A stretch of DNA of 64,000 nucleotides from Hibiscus mutabilis (GCA_019671005.1 CM033741.1:992001-1056000), one strand, 5' to 3'; positions 1 through 12,600 are shown, numbered from the stretch's first letter. The notes: generated by a model from the letters alone, not told the origin. Program-made: numbers and translations.

Positions 1-1494
1 TTAGTTTTAATTATACTCATATAAATATGTTAATTGTACTTTTGCTTGTGCATTATACTTATTAGTGTTGATTGTCAGGTGTAACATTAAAAATGTAACT
101 TGAAATAAAATGCAACAAAGTTTCAAACTTTTTGGTTACAATGTAAGTCCAATTTCTCTTTTATCATTATAAATTGTTGAATCCGTTCCCTTAAATATTG
201 TCATAGCAATGGTTCTGTTTTTATAAGGAGGAAGATTATTTAATCTCGAATATGAAATTTAATATAAATTAAAATTAAAATGATATTTCCTGGTACTAAT
301 GTGATCGAACAATGATTTTGTTTTATACTCTGTATAATTGATTGATTGGCGTTTTTTATTGTACTCTCCAAAATAATTAAGGTATAATAAAAATGAACTA
401 ATATTTTACTTTTTTAAAAGGAGAATAACTTAAATTATTGTTTTATAAATATAATATCATTATTGATTACTATACAGATTAGCATCTGGCCCAATAATTT
501 ATGAACGCTTCTTGTTTTTTCCCTGTATTTAATTGTTTGATAGATATTGATTTCTAAATAAATCAAGCAAAATTGGGTCCATTATTGATTAGGTTAATAG
601 GCTGTGATTCTCTCTAGTTTGTTTTTTTTTTCTTGTATTACATTTCAAATAAAAATTCTCTGTTTTTTTTGTGCGTTGTTTATGCCCTCACACTAGAAAT
701 TAAGGTTTGGGTTTAAGGTATAAGGTTAGAGTTTAAGAAATCTGGGTAGAATGTATTTTTGGGTTTAGGGTTTAAGGTTTGAGTTTTAAAATTAATAGTT
801 AGAACTTAAAATTTAATTTTTTAGTGTTGGAGCATAGAAAGGGGCGGGGGATTTGTGTCCATTTATTTGCAAGACAAATATCGAAATTTAAATCATACAA
901 GATAAAACAACATAAACATCTTTGACCACTTAATCAATAGGTAGATCTCATCACATATTTTTTTAGTAACATTATTATCTTCCAAAAAACCCTATGTTCC
1001 TTTCACATGATCATGACAAGAGGATTACAATGTTATTTACTTTCCTTATTAAATTAATGGAAGCTTTGCCTTTACAGCTGTATTTAAGTTGCCATGCATT
1101 CACGATTGATGATCCACATCATTAGTTGCTGTTTGTAAATAGATATTTTTAATTCATAGGGTGATTTAGGTCAAATTATATGAGAATTAGTTCTGTATTT
1201 TAATTTAAATAACTCTGATCCGGGTTGAAAGTTTTTAATGTAATCATTAATAAGAGCGTGTTTAAATGAGAAATTTCGAGGAAGTGTTTGTTTTTATTTT
1301 AAAATCTTAGAAATGGAATTTTTATTTGAAATGTGAAATTCTAAAGTTAATAAGGAATTTTAAAATGATTTTGGTGTCCCAAATCTTGTAAAAAAAAATT
1401 TTGAATTTTTTCATGATCTTATTTCATTTGATGCACATAGTCCTATCATAAAATTAGAAGTTACTTTAAAATATCATTTTAATATAGAGTTATA
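1..1494. other. AT-rich intergenic DNA
   Basis: No coding region is supported here. At about 690-800 there is a degenerate run of TTTAGGG-like units (GGGTTTAGGGTTTAAGG), similar to patches at nine or more other places in the window that look like MITE interiors rather than telomere. The rest is low-complexity AT-rich sequence. Confidence 0.7.
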
Positions 1495-1497
1495 TTT

Positions 1498-1714
1498 TGA
1501 TACACAAATTATATAAAAAAATTACACAACCTTTCTATAAAATTTAAAACCTAAATCCCAAACCCTAGTACTCTAAACTCTAAATTCTAACTATAAACCT
1601 TAAATTCTATATCATACACACTAAACCCCTAAACCCTAAACTATTATCTAAAACCCTAAACCCTAAAATTAAAAGACCTGTGTAAATTAAAATTTACACA
1701 AATTTATGTATCAA
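1498..1714. repeat. MITE-like element with telomere-like interior
   Basis: Starts near GATACACAAA and ends near TTTGTGTAAA...TGTATCAAA in inverted relation. The interior is a degenerate series of CCCTAAA-like units (ACCCTAAACCCTAAAA at about 1665). Related copies lie at about 30672-30850, 50925-51150, 51460-51680, 55173-55370 and 59330-59560. Borders are approximate and no clear target duplication was found. Confidence 0.5.
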
Positions 1715-1778
1715 AGTAGTTTCTTTAATATATATTTAGAATTTATATTATTAAAATTATTTATATATTTTTACAAAT

Positions 1779-1794
1779 ATAATGGTATACATAT
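1779..1794. repeat. Left target-site duplication of the LINE
   Basis: ATAATGGTATACATAT occurs here and exactly again at 2955-2970, on both sides of the LINE fragment. Runs of T follow directly at 1795, as expected for the poly-A tail of an element inserted on the minus strand. Confidence 0.9.
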
Positions 1795-2954
1795 TTTTTT
1801 TAAAAAAAGGTACCACCTGAGCAAAATTTATTGAAAAGAAAAACCAAAAAGTCCACAAAACAAAAGATAAACTAAAGGACAAAAGACAGGCTAAAACAGC
1901 ACAAAGATAAACTAAAGGAAAACAAAGCAAAGTTCAGACGATCCAGAACCCATTTGATTGATTTTGAGGAAGCTAATAGAGAGCAAAACTAAACGGCGAA
2001 GGCACAGCACAAAGAGCCCAAGAGAAAGCAATCAGCAAAGCAGCTACGGCGGATCAAGCCAACGGCGGTCAACATCAGCAGCATGCACGACAGAAGATGG
2101 AGCTTTTTCAATTTAAAAACGATTCTCAGTCTTGTTACGGCCGAACGATGCCATTGCATGGGCAGCCTGGTTATTGTTCCGACCGATGAAGGAGAATCGA
2201 CATGCACGAAAGTTCCTGAAGAGGTGCTTAACATCGGTAATGAAAGGCCGGACCATGGATGTGTCCTCCTCACCGGATTGAAGCTTTTTGATGACCGAAC
2301 GAGAGTCGCCTTCCACAATTATGTGTGAAAACCCCATGTCACTTGCAAATTCCAAGCCTTGAAATGTAGACACTGCCTCAGCTTCAAAGACTGAATCAAT
2401 ATTGGAATTAACTCGGTAAACAGAGCCTAAAATTTAACCTTGAGAATCACGAGCAATCAGACCTAACCATGATATTTTTTGTTCCAGTGAAAAGCTAGCA
2501 TCAAAGTTCAATTTAACAAAAGGCTCTCATGGAGGGGACCATCGTACCTCAGAACGTATATTGGGATGAGCCATGTGCAAGTTGAGGGCCTGCAGATCAG
2601 AGATGTAGCCTCGGACAAAACTAACAATATCAGGTACCTTCTGTTTAACCCCTTCATGTAGCAATTTATTTCGGGAAAACCTGAGTGGCCATATAGTAAC
2701 TACAATCTCCACATGTCTATTGCCTGCATAGTTAGAAAATATCCATTCGAGCCAACTAGAGAAGTCTAGTTGATCTATATGCTGTGGCCACTGAAAATTA
2801 AGAACAGTCCAAACCTGAGTAGCAAAAGCACATTGTCTACTCATATAATTTGCATCCTCCACATAGGTAGAACACTTAGGACAAATAGTATTTGTTGCAA
2901 TGCGTTTAGCGAAGAGATTATGCATTGTTGGTAGATAGTACATGGCAAATTTCC
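1795..2954 (-). mobile_element. 5'-truncated LINE (non-LTR retrotransposon)
   Basis: Only the 3' part of ORF2 survives. 2943-2527 encodes a zinc-binding reverse-transcriptase tail (zf-RVT type) with CPKC, an altered C at the SRQCAF segment, and the usual WxxLNF and WxxWIF features. 2373-2113 encodes a plant RNase H-like domain with the motif VEGDSRSVI and the ending NNQAAHAMASF. The frames are broken by stops at about 2440 and 2030. A T-run at 1795 marks the poly-A tail, and a 16-bp target duplication (1779-1794 and 2955-2970) fixes both ends, so the element entered already 5'-truncated and is about 1160 bp long. Confidence 0.88.
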
Positions 2955-2970
2955 ATAATGGTATACATAT
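2955..2970. repeat. Right target-site duplication of the LINE
   Basis: Exact second copy of ATAATGGTATACATAT, next to the truncated 5' end of the LINE. Confidence 0.9.
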
Positions 2971-3035
2971 TGTATATTTTTATACCGGCCTAATCGGATT
3001 TTGGCCTTATACTTAAAAAAATGTGATTGGTATAC

Positions 3036-4471
3036 AATCGAACTACAAATACTCAAAATTCGACCACCCAACTATTTAAATAGACCTATTTTAACCATGT
3101 TAACATAAATGTGACGTGACAGTTAAATTTTTTTTGTATAATTACACATTTAGTCCTTATTTGTTACCTATTATATTAATTTGGTCCTAATTTTAATTAA
3201 ACAAAATTAATCAACCAATTAAATGACGACACATGTCATGACCTGATTGGATGAATTTACTCTATTTTTAATTTATTTTGTTTAATATTTTTTCACCCAA
3301 TCAGATGACGACACGTGTCACCCGATTGAGTAAAAAATCAACTAAATGAAAATGTTAGGCATCAAACTTGCAAACCTATAGGTTGAATTGCAACACTTCT
3401 ACCACTAGGCCAAACCCTTCAATTAGCTTAAATTTGCTAACTTTGTTTATTTAAATCTGGTTTATCTGTTCTTTTCTTTCATTTAAAATTTCTTCATTCT
3501 TTCTCCACACTAATCTACCCCCGCACTTCTCTTCCTTCTCCATCTCTAACCTTTTCTCGAAAATCTTTTTCCACAAACTGCTCTGTATCTAATGAAACAA
3601 CTTCCGGTGAGTTCAATGCCCCTACTGAAACAAAGCATTTCAGTAACCCATTTCAATAAATTGTACGATTTTGAAAATTTCATGTCTTTTTATGGAATTA
3701 TTGCTGAATTGAAATTGTTTTGATATCATTTGAGATTGTATATGATTAGTTGAGTTCTGGTGATGCTGTAAGATTTAAATTGAGAATTAATTTCAATTTC
3801 AGATATTTTTGCACTAATTTTTTTAGGTTGTCCTGACTTATTTTCTATTATGTGAGCTTGTATATGAATAGTTTAGTTTTGGTAATGAAAAGGAATTAGA
3901 TATCCATACATTGTTTACTAGTTTGGAAAGATTGTATATGAATAGGTTACAGATGGAGGGGGAAGAGAAGTGCAGGGGTGGATTGGTGTGAAGAAAGATT
4001 AAGGAAATTTTAAATGAAAGAAAAGAGCAGATAAATTTGATTTAAATAAATAAAGTTAGCAAATTTAAGCGAATTGAAGGGCTTAACCTAGTGGTAGAGG
4101 TGTCATGATTCAACCTATAGGTTGCAAGTTTGATACCTAGTGTTCTCATTTAATTAATTTTTTAATTTTTTCACCCAATTAGATGGTCATCTAATCGGGT
4201 TATGACATGTGTCATCATCTGATTGGTTGATTGATTTTATTTAATTAAATTAAAATTAAGACCAAATTGATATAATATGTAACTAACAAGGACCACATGT
4301 GTAATTATACAAATTTTCTTTAACTCCCATGTCACCTCTCATTTAGATTTTAACGGCCGATGGTCAAAATAGGTCAATTTAATAGTTGGGTGGCTGAATT
4401 TTGAGTTTTTGTAGTTCAGTGGTCAAATAAGTTGGACTTAATAGTTGAGTGGTCACCGAGGTAGTTTACCC
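3036..4471. mobile_element. Foldback Mutator-like element with about 500-bp inverted arms
   Basis: 3036-3545 is an imperfect reverse complement of about 3955-4440. Matching landmarks are CTACAAATACTCAAAATTC against GAATTTTGAGTTTTTGTAG, the ACACATGTCAT region, and the CGCACTTCTCTTCCTTCTCC stretch. The right end reads GTAGTTTACCC, the same terminus as the elements at 28071 and 31131. The outer 50 bp or so of the left arm are missing or altered. The short centre (3546-3950) shows no gene. Both arms contain a tRNA-like stretch (see findings). No transposase is present, so it would be non-autonomous. Confidence 0.75.
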
Positions 4472-4669
4472 TAAGTAAAATGCAAGAAATGATTAAGATT
4501 TAAGCACAGATTTTCATAGTTTAGTTTGAATAATTAGCTGCCGGAAAAACATAAGAAAAGCCGGGACAGAAAGTAGTCACAATGGTCGATAAGCAAAACC
4601 TTGCATTTATTCTTCAGAGTTCATAGTTTCTGTAACAGTCAAACATGGAGATATGTCTGTTTTCTTTGA
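4472..4669. other. Probable ACR3 3' untranslated and flanking DNA
   Basis: Short spacer between the Mutator-like element and the ACR3 stop codon. It should hold the 3' UTR and poly-A site of ACR3 on the minus strand. No clear poly-A signal was singled out. Confidence 0.5.
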
Positions 4670-7355
4670 TCAAGCCAACAACTTTTCCAGTAGGTTTCCA
4701 AAGAAGAAACTTGCTTTGGACCATCCGCTACTAGCCTCAGCCTCAGCCTCAGCCTCGGGTGCTTTTGCACTGGCCAGATCCTCCTTTACGTTAAGCATCA
4801 TTGAGTGCCCGATTTCTCGGCGGAGTGCTTCGACTGTCTTTGTATCTACTGGATTTCCATAAGCATCTCTCACATAAAAAATATTCACTGCTTGCTCGCC
4901 AACCGTTGAGATCCCTGCTCGTCTTACGAACAATCCGTTCTCTCGAAGAATCCTCGTAACTTCAGACAACAAACCAACTCTATCCTTTGCACAAACCTCC
5001 AGACTTAAACCCTGCATTCGTTGAACTGAAATCTTAAATGGCAAGAAACTAGTTGTCTCTTAGAACATTTTTCTACTCGTGCAAAATGATCAATGGCTTA
5101 ACATGAACAGAACATTTCAGCAAGACATGCTACTCACCTCACTCACTCTTCTATGAATTGCAGCTTCTAGACATTTAACAACTCTTTCTTTCTCTCCTTC
5201 TGCGTCAAGCGTGCACCCGTCCATGTGGCGAATAAAATATTCCTGCATGAAAGCCATTAAGATACTTTATGCATATCTTTGTAGGTAATTTGGTTTCCGT
5301 GTGCATAAGCATGCAAAATGGGATTTTTCGTTTTTGGTAACTTGGGCATACTTAAATAACAACATTTCCAAAATGATCTCTCTTCTGGTGTTTTTTTTTC
5401 TTTTCTGGAATGCTGTGACCAAATGAAATGCATACCTGTGAAGCATAGGGACCATTGGACCAGATATTGGCATGGAAAACTACATATTGCATGTCTGTGA
5501 GTGTGCAGACAATGTCAAACATGAGCTTAGCTCGATCTTTGCACCGGACACTGACAACTGAATACCCCTTCTCCTCGCAGCGGTCAACTGAGATCTTTGG
5601 TTTGAAGGATGAGGCATAGTCAACTTCACCTTCATAATCCCTTTCAGCAAATAGCATCTGATGAAGCCTACGATCTATGTGTGTGAATCCTGAGGAGAAG
5701 CTGGTACGGGCCACTTTGTCGTCCTCCTCACAGCCACGCAGGATGGGCTTAAGCTGCTCCTCCATAATAGACAATCTGTTCATATCATGCACTGCATGCT
5801 TTGTGGAATAGTCGTTGACATAGATCACACAAGCTATTCGTCTATTATGTGTCCATACTTCAGCTGCAGCAACATTGAATTGAAGGTCGGCAAGGACAGC
5901 AGAGATTTCCGATAAGAGACCAGGTCTGTCCCTTCCAACAAGTTCAATTGTGGTGTGATTATCAACGGAGTGCACCCCCACACGTTTACCAGGGCAGTTT
6001 TTCATCCATTCAGCTGTGTGGCCCTTCGGACCTAGAGCCTAATGAAATAAAAAGCAGATAATTGGTAACACAATTAATACAGAAAGCACACTCAATATGA
6101 CATGGAGAATAATCGAAACCAAGTTTTCTGAGGTTTCATTTTTTCCCCTCTGTGATTGTTTATTATTATCCATTTTCTCTTTCACATAGATTGCCGAAGG
6201 CTTCATACTTCACTTCAAATCACTAAGAGAGGAAATAAGGGAAATGCCCATATGATGCATTTATGGCAATCCTTACCACTCATGCATGAGTCTATGAGTT
6301 CTCTATGGAGCCATACCAAATTCCAAGTACATGTAAGTCGAACAAATAAATATATGGAACATGAGACAAGCATCATGGGAGGGGTTGCGTATGGACGATG
6401 GATCCATTAAGCTTATGTATGACTGTGCCAAATGGAAAATTCAAACACTACTAGTTGAACATTTCTTTGGAGCAATAATGTCAGATCAAGGAGGATAAAA
6501 GTTCCAAAGGAAAAGATAGGGCATACCTTCTCGATGTAATCAATTGTTCTTCCATCAGTAATCTTTTTTCCTTGTTGATCAGTGACGTGAAACACTGTTT
6601 GAAAGGTATCAAAACATTGTCAAATAATCACCCGGTGTTAGAAAGAGAAGGGGAGGTGAAACTGGGTAGGGACTAGGGACAATGAGAGGGAGGCAGATTC
6701 TTAGGACAGGAACATAATGCTATTGCCATGCTAAAACCATTTAAATTGATGCTTATCCATGTTTAGAAGTAAAAACAAGAATGAGTGAATGCTGCTTATT
6801 GTTAAAGGACCTTTCTCTTTCCCGGAAAACTTATAGCAAGCATGAGATATATAGTAACAAAGCTCTAAGCCTAAAATAAACAAACTTGGTAAATATCAGT
6901 ATATGCATACCATCCATGAACCATCCACCGTCAGAGGAGATGTAAGCTTTAGTAATAGTGAAGTTGAGGTCCGATAGTATTTGCACAACTTCCAGCAATA
7001 TTCCAGGTTTATTCACGCTGTCAACCTATATGCAAAGGATGAACCAGTAGTTTGTACTTAAAGTATTTGATGGCACCCATGTAAGTTCAAAAGTGAGAGG
7101 CATAAACTTTCATTTACATTGAAATTTACCTTTACAACAGTACAGTGTCTGCAACTAGTGTTATCCACAGACACCCTGCCGGAAAAGGTACGGGAAAGCC
7201 ATCAAGATCGTTGAAAGTAGTTGCTTGTTTTGCACAAATTTGACAAATGATCTTGAGAAAAGTATATAGAGAAAGAAACAGAACCTTGGAGGATAGATTT
7301 TGACACTTAGGTTCTCAAACTCAGGATCAAAGTATGGCCAACAAGTTTCAGCCAT
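4670..7355 (-). CDS. ACR3: ACT-domain-repeat protein, ACR3 type
   Basis: Seven coding exons read by eye: 7355-7285, 7175-7130, 7025-6911, 6594-6527, 6038-5436, 5242-5138 and 5011-4670. They join in frame to a 449-residue protein, close to the size I remember for Arabidopsis ACR3. Four ACT modules are visible: about 40-110 (NKPGILLEVVQILSDLN, ISSDGGWFMD), 128-205 (RDRPGLLSEISAVL), 257-332 (CKDRAKLMFDIVCTLTDMQ) and 338-415 (CAKDRVGLLSEVTRIL). The start MAETCWPYFDPE and the end FFFGNLLEKLL match the ACR3 subgroup in my recollection. ACT modules bind small ligands, usually amino acids; plant ACR proteins resemble the sensor part of bacterial GlnD and have no visible catalytic domain. The ligand is unknown. 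The gene looks intact, with GT..AG borders at every intron. An AGA-less but GAG/GCC-rich stretch near residue 425 encodes a small EAEAEAEA run. Confidence 0.93.
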
Positions 7356-8870
7356 TTAAACCACAGCTTCACAGCAATCTGGAAATGTTTCCCGTTCTGT
7401 GTCACGGCAGACAGAAGCTCACCTCTCCTCCGGAACCGATCCTGACTTAAATATGTAGAAAAGATAATACAAATTGACCAGCAGCTAGAAGCCTGTGAAA
7501 AAAATAACAATAGCCCTAATTAACCCCAGAAACTAAAAGTATTCTATTTGCAGAATATGTCGTATATGTTGACATCTAAAGATCAAAGGAGCATTCTACT
7601 ACTGCAAGCCATCCAACAATTATGGAGCAGAACATCATACATGAACTAGCTTCTTTTGGCAAGAGCATATTAACCCGCCATCTAAACAAAGTTATCCTTA
7701 AAGTATTCTTTTTCGATATGTCGATACATCCGAACATTATATGGAAAAAATGAAATACACCCGTAAAGGACATAATAACTAAGTTCTGCCATCTACTGCA
7801 ATATAAGCTTACTATCGGCATCACTGTCTGATACAAACTATGCTATCATAAACATCAATTCTAAAAGGGAAGAAAAGGAGTTTAGGTGGGGAGTTTTACT
7901 ATCAGCATCGTTTTTTTCTAGGGGAAGGATTTGAATTTTAAATTGCTCTAAAAGAATGAGATTACGTGGAAAAATAAAACAATTTTGCTAGATTTACAGC
8001 AGATATTCAAATGTGAATTTTGTTTCTTTTCAACGTCGTTGTTCAATTTCAAACCTTCAAAAATATATAGACAAGTGAAGTTCCAGTGGACAAGGAAGTA
8101 AATCATAATGTCTACTAGTATATCAATGGCCAAAATTTGTCAATTTTCAGTAATCATTACATTAACCCAGAAAAGAAAACAACCAATCAAAGGTTAGAAA
8201 GCTGAGACGGCTGCAAAAACTCATCCCACAACATACCAAAGAGAAGTTGATTTCTTCATCTGAGTTGTGTATCGAAGGAGATGAGAAAAGAGAGCCATTG
8301 ATCTTGAAGGAAACCTGCAAATTCTTAAGAGAATGGTGTAGATAAGAACCATGAAAGAATAAATGGAGAGAGAGAGAGAACCCAAATGGCCAAATCTTGA
8401 AACTGGAAATTGGTAGAAAAGAACTGAACTGGAAAACAGAGCAAATTTATTTGTAGTGTTCATATATGGTAATGCAAACAAGAACTCCATGCAGAAAAAA
8501 CCAAAAGGAAATATAAAGAGGTTACACGTGTCAGAGAGACGTTAGAAGCAAATGTTTTACCTTTGGAAAAACCACTTCAAAAAACTTATACACCTTTGCT
8601 TCTCCTTCTTCTTCATACTTTTGTAAAAAACAGAAGAAAAAAAAGAAAACAAAGACAAGAACAAAAGAGAAAGCTTTATTGATTTTGGTGAATGAATGGT
8701 TAAAAAGGCAGAAGTTTGACGAAAACATGGTTTGGTTTTATGTGTAACAAAACGAAATGGACGAATTTTTTGTGTGTGGTTGTGTTGGATTGTTGTTGTA
8801 TTGGGGAAATGAAAGCTTCTTGTCTTGAATAAAAGCAAAAGTGACGGACAGATGTGAAACGAGCGTGATG
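7356..8870 (-). promoter_or_regulatory. ACR3 leader: three 5' UTR exons with upstream start codons
   Basis: Plausible leader exons are U1 (about 8870-8561, ending CCAAAG|GTAAAA), U2 (8314-8237, TTGCAG|GTTTCC to CTCTTTG|GTATG) and U3 (7441-7356, GTCAG|GATCGG, continuing into the first coding exon). U1 is pyrimidine-rich, as plant leaders often are. An ATG at 8728 begins a frame that stays open through U1, U2 and U3 and stops at 7307, inside the first ACR3 coding exon but in another frame. The exon calls rest on splice consensus only; the start of U1 is a guess. Confidence 0.6.
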
Positions 8871-8884
8871 TTGCGTTGGGATTG

Positions 8885-8909
8885 GATTTAAATATATATA
8901 TATATATAT
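8885..8909 (-). promoter_or_regulatory. (TA)n tract, candidate TATA region of ACR3
   Basis: A run of about nine TA units followed on the minus strand by TTTAAATCC lies just upstream of the pyrimidine-rich ACR3 leader. The Copia LTR begins at its outer edge (8910). It may serve as TATA element, as Copia target, or both; there is no direct proof of a start site. Confidence 0.4.
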
Positions 8910-9683
8910 TGTTGGAGAAGAAACCGAACAACCGAACTTAAGCAGAAGTATAACCGGTGTTCTTTCTCTCCCTATAACTCAAGTCAATAATTATGGCAAG
9001 CACAATATCACAAATATGTTCTCTAACAGCAGTAATCAACCACAAATCATCAATGCAACCACAACACAAGTAAATCGAGACAACGATAATTTTACGTGGA
9101 AAACCCCTCTAAATTAAGGGTAAAAACCACGAGACTTTAGAGTCCAATCAAAAGCTCCACTATAATCAAATGTTCAACTACAAGACTACAATATTCAACC
9201 TACAACAAGCATTCAACTCCAATAAGGCTAATAACAAGTAGTCTTTAACAAAAGAGAGTAAAATGAGAGAACGATCACAAAAAACGCAGCTGCTGTAAAA
9301 TGAGGATTTCGGACGCTACGGGTCTCGGATGAAAAATCCGACCGTACAAAGTCAAGATCACAAAGTCGCCTAGCTGCTGTCCAAAAATCAGTTCAATCGA
9401 ACCAAAGATGGGCCTCCAATCGAAGAGTTGATCAAAACTGCTCAAAGTTAGAAATAGTTTTTCTCTCCTTATTTTTCTCTCGAACAAACCTCTGAGCTCT
9501 CTCTGCAATCTCTCTCTTTTCTCTCAGATCTGCCCAACACACTCTATAATACACTAAGCCATTATTAAAGGCTTACAAAGTCAAAAACAAATAAATGTTG
9601 TAGACAAACAAACACCAACCACCCTTTGAAATTTAGGGTGTAAACGGTGTGGGTTACCCACATAGTGGGACCTTCACCCAACA
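8910..9683 (-). repeat. 3' LTR of a Copia retrotransposon
   Basis: Bounded on the plus strand by TGTTGGAGAAG (8910) and CACCCAACA (9683), i.e. TG..CA ends with a short inverted repeat, about 774 bp. Next to it at 9684-9698 is a polypurine tract on the minus strand (GCGGGAGGGGGAAATT), which is the expected plus-strand priming site and gives the element its orientation. The matching 5' LTR is not present in the window. Confidence 0.85.
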
Positions 9684-12600
9684 AATTTCCCCCTCCCGCT
9701 ATGTGGGGAATGACTTCATGCCGGCCATTAAGCAGCATGCTTTAAACTTCCTTATTGGTAAGGCTTTAGTCAACATATCAGCACCATTATCATCAGTATG
9801 AATCTTCTCAAGCTCTAACAATTTAGCTTCAAGAACTTCTCGTATCCAATGGCACCTCACATCGATATGCTTAGTTCTAGCATGAAAAGTTGAGTTCTTA
9901 CCAAGATGAATCGCGTTCTAGCTATCACAATACAAGACATACCTCTCTTGAGTAAAACCAAGTTCATGCACAAATTTCTTTATCCAAAGCATCTCCTTGC
10001 ACGTTTCGGTCGCTGCAGTGAACTCTGATTCGGTGGTGGATAAGGCAACACACTTTTGCAATCTCGATTGCCATGCCACAACTCCCCTGCATAAGTGATC
10101 ACCTGAAGTAGATCTCATCGAGTCAATGTCCCTGGCCATGTTTGAATCTGTATATCCAACAAGAACAAGTTTTTCATTACCAAAACAAAGTTTCATGTTG
10201 GAACTGCCATGAAGATAGCTCATGATCCACTTTATTGCATTCCAATGCTCTCTGCCTGGATTAGAAAGAAACCGACTAACTGTACCAACAGCATAAGCCA
10301 AGTTTGGTCTCGTGCAAACCATTGCATACATCAAGCTGCCCACGGCTGAAGAGTAAAGAACTTATGCATCTCTTCCTTCTCATTTTTTGTGGAAGGACTA
10401 TGCTTGACATTCAATCTGAAATGAGTAGCAAAAGGAGTATTCACCGCTTTAGCTTTGTCCATACTAAACCTCTGAAGTACTTTCTCAATGTACCTATCTT
10501 GTGATAACCACAATTTCTTGGCCTTTCTATCACGTGTCAACCTTATGCCAAGAATTTGCTTTGCTGGCCCTAAATCTTTCATCGCAAATGACTTACTCAA
10601 CTCTTGCTTTAACTTGTCAATTCTGGAAGCATTACGACCAACAATAAGCATATCATCAACATAGAGCAAAAGAATAATAAAATCGTCACCAGAGAATCTC
10701 TTAACAAAAACTCAATGATCATAAGTAGTCTTCTTGTAGCCTTGCTCCCCCATAATAGACTCAAACTTCTTGTACCATTGCTTAGGATCTTGCTTCAAAC
10801 CATACAAGCTCTTCTTCAACCTGCACACGTAGTCATCTTTTCCTTGTGCAACAAATCCCTCTAGCTGTTCCATGTAAAGCTCTTCCTCCAAATCACCATG
10901 TAAAAAAGCAGTTTTCACGTCCATTTGTTCAACCTCTAAGTCATAACAGGCTGCCAAACTCAATATAGTTTTAATAGAGGATATATTCACAACTGAATAA
11001 AATATTTCTTCAAAATCAATCCCTTTTTTTCTGAGTATAACCCTTGACGACCAATCTAGCTTTGTATCGTGGAGATGAAGACTTTTCTTCTTGCTTCAAC
11101 CTGTAAACCCTCCGATTCTTCAAAGCTCTCTTGCCCTTAGGTAGTTTCACCAACTCAAAGGTATGGGTATCATGCAAGGATTGAAGTTCATATTTCATTG
11201 CTTCAACCCACCGACCTTTGCATTCACTCTCCATAGCCTCTTCAGAACATTCAGGTTCTCCCCCGTCAGTCAAAAGAACATATTCATCAGAAGAATACCT
11301 GACAGAAGATCGTCGTTCTTTAGAAGATCTTCGAAGTGGAACTGTTGGTGGAGCTATAAGTGCTTGTTGTTGATCATTCACAACATCATCTATGGGAGCA
11401 TCAAAGTCACCTATATCCTGCTGGTCATCATTAACATCACCGAGTACATCGTCCTAAATAGGATTCGATGAAGGGTCTAGGGGAACTGGATTCACATCGG
11501 TCAAGTCACCACTATCTTGTGAATCCCCTTTCTCTGTCTTATCAATGTCATCAATGGTCTGGTCCTCAATAAATACAACATCTCGACTTCCCACGAGCTT
11601 CTTCTGAACTGGATCATAGAGTCTATAACCAAACTCACCATCTAGACCATAACCAATAAAGATGCATTGACGAGTGTTGACATCCAAATTGGATCTTTCA
11701 TACTTTGGAACATGAACAAATGCTTTACAACCGAACACACGCAGATGATCATATGACACGTCTTTACCAAACAAAACTCTATCTGGTACATCACCTCGCA
11801 AAGGAACACTAGGAGACAGATTAATTACATGTGCCACTATATTCAAGGCTTAAACCCAAAATGATCGTGGCAACTTTGCATCTGACAGTAAACATATGAC
11901 TCTCTCAATCAATGTTCAGTTCATTCTTTCAGCTAACCCATTTAACTGTGGAGTCTTCGGTGGTGTTCTCTGATGTCTGATTCCCTATCGCAGACAATAC
12001 TCATGAAATGGCCCTGTGTACTCGCCACCATTATCAGTACGAATGCACTTTAACTTATTCCCTGTTTCTCTTTCAACTGATGCTTGAAACTGTTTAAATG
12101 CCTCAAAAACTTGGTCTTTCGACTTTAAAGTGTAGACCCACAGCTTTATTGAACAATCATCAATGAAAGTCACAAAATAAAGTGCACCACCATGTGACCT
12201 TACCTTTATCGGACCACAAACATCTGAATGGACCAACTCTAGCAACTATGATCTTTTATGAGGAGGATGACTTCTAAAAGAAACTCTTCTCTGGTTCTCC
12301 GCTAGACAATGAGCACAATTCATCAATGTGGCATTCTTCAACCCAGAAAGTTGATTCTTCTTGGCTAAACAATTAAGCCCCTTCTCACTCATGTGACTAA
12401 GCCGTTTATGCCACAACTCAGTTGAGTCATTTACTGTCACATTCACAGTGTCTCTGGAAGTCGAAGCCTGCATCAAGTACAAATTTGAGCTCTTCTTTCC
12501 TCGAGCCACAACCAAGGAGCCTTTAGTCAGCTTCCACTGCCCCTCACTGAAGGTGTTACAAAATCCCTCATCATCAAGCTTTCCTGCAGAAATCAAATTC

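Noticed and set aside
1665..1680. Interstitial telomere
   Set aside because: Units are degenerate, short and repeated at many sites inside MITE-like borders; not a real telomeric array.
4085..4140. tRNA gene
   Set aside because: Boxes are present but no cloverleaf arms could be paired; it lies in a transposon arm and is mirrored at 3350-3415.
8557..8931. 124-codon frame crossing the ACR3 leader and the TA tract
   Set aside because: It runs through the candidate TATA tract and across the leader donor site, and its frame differs from the spliced upstream frame reported.
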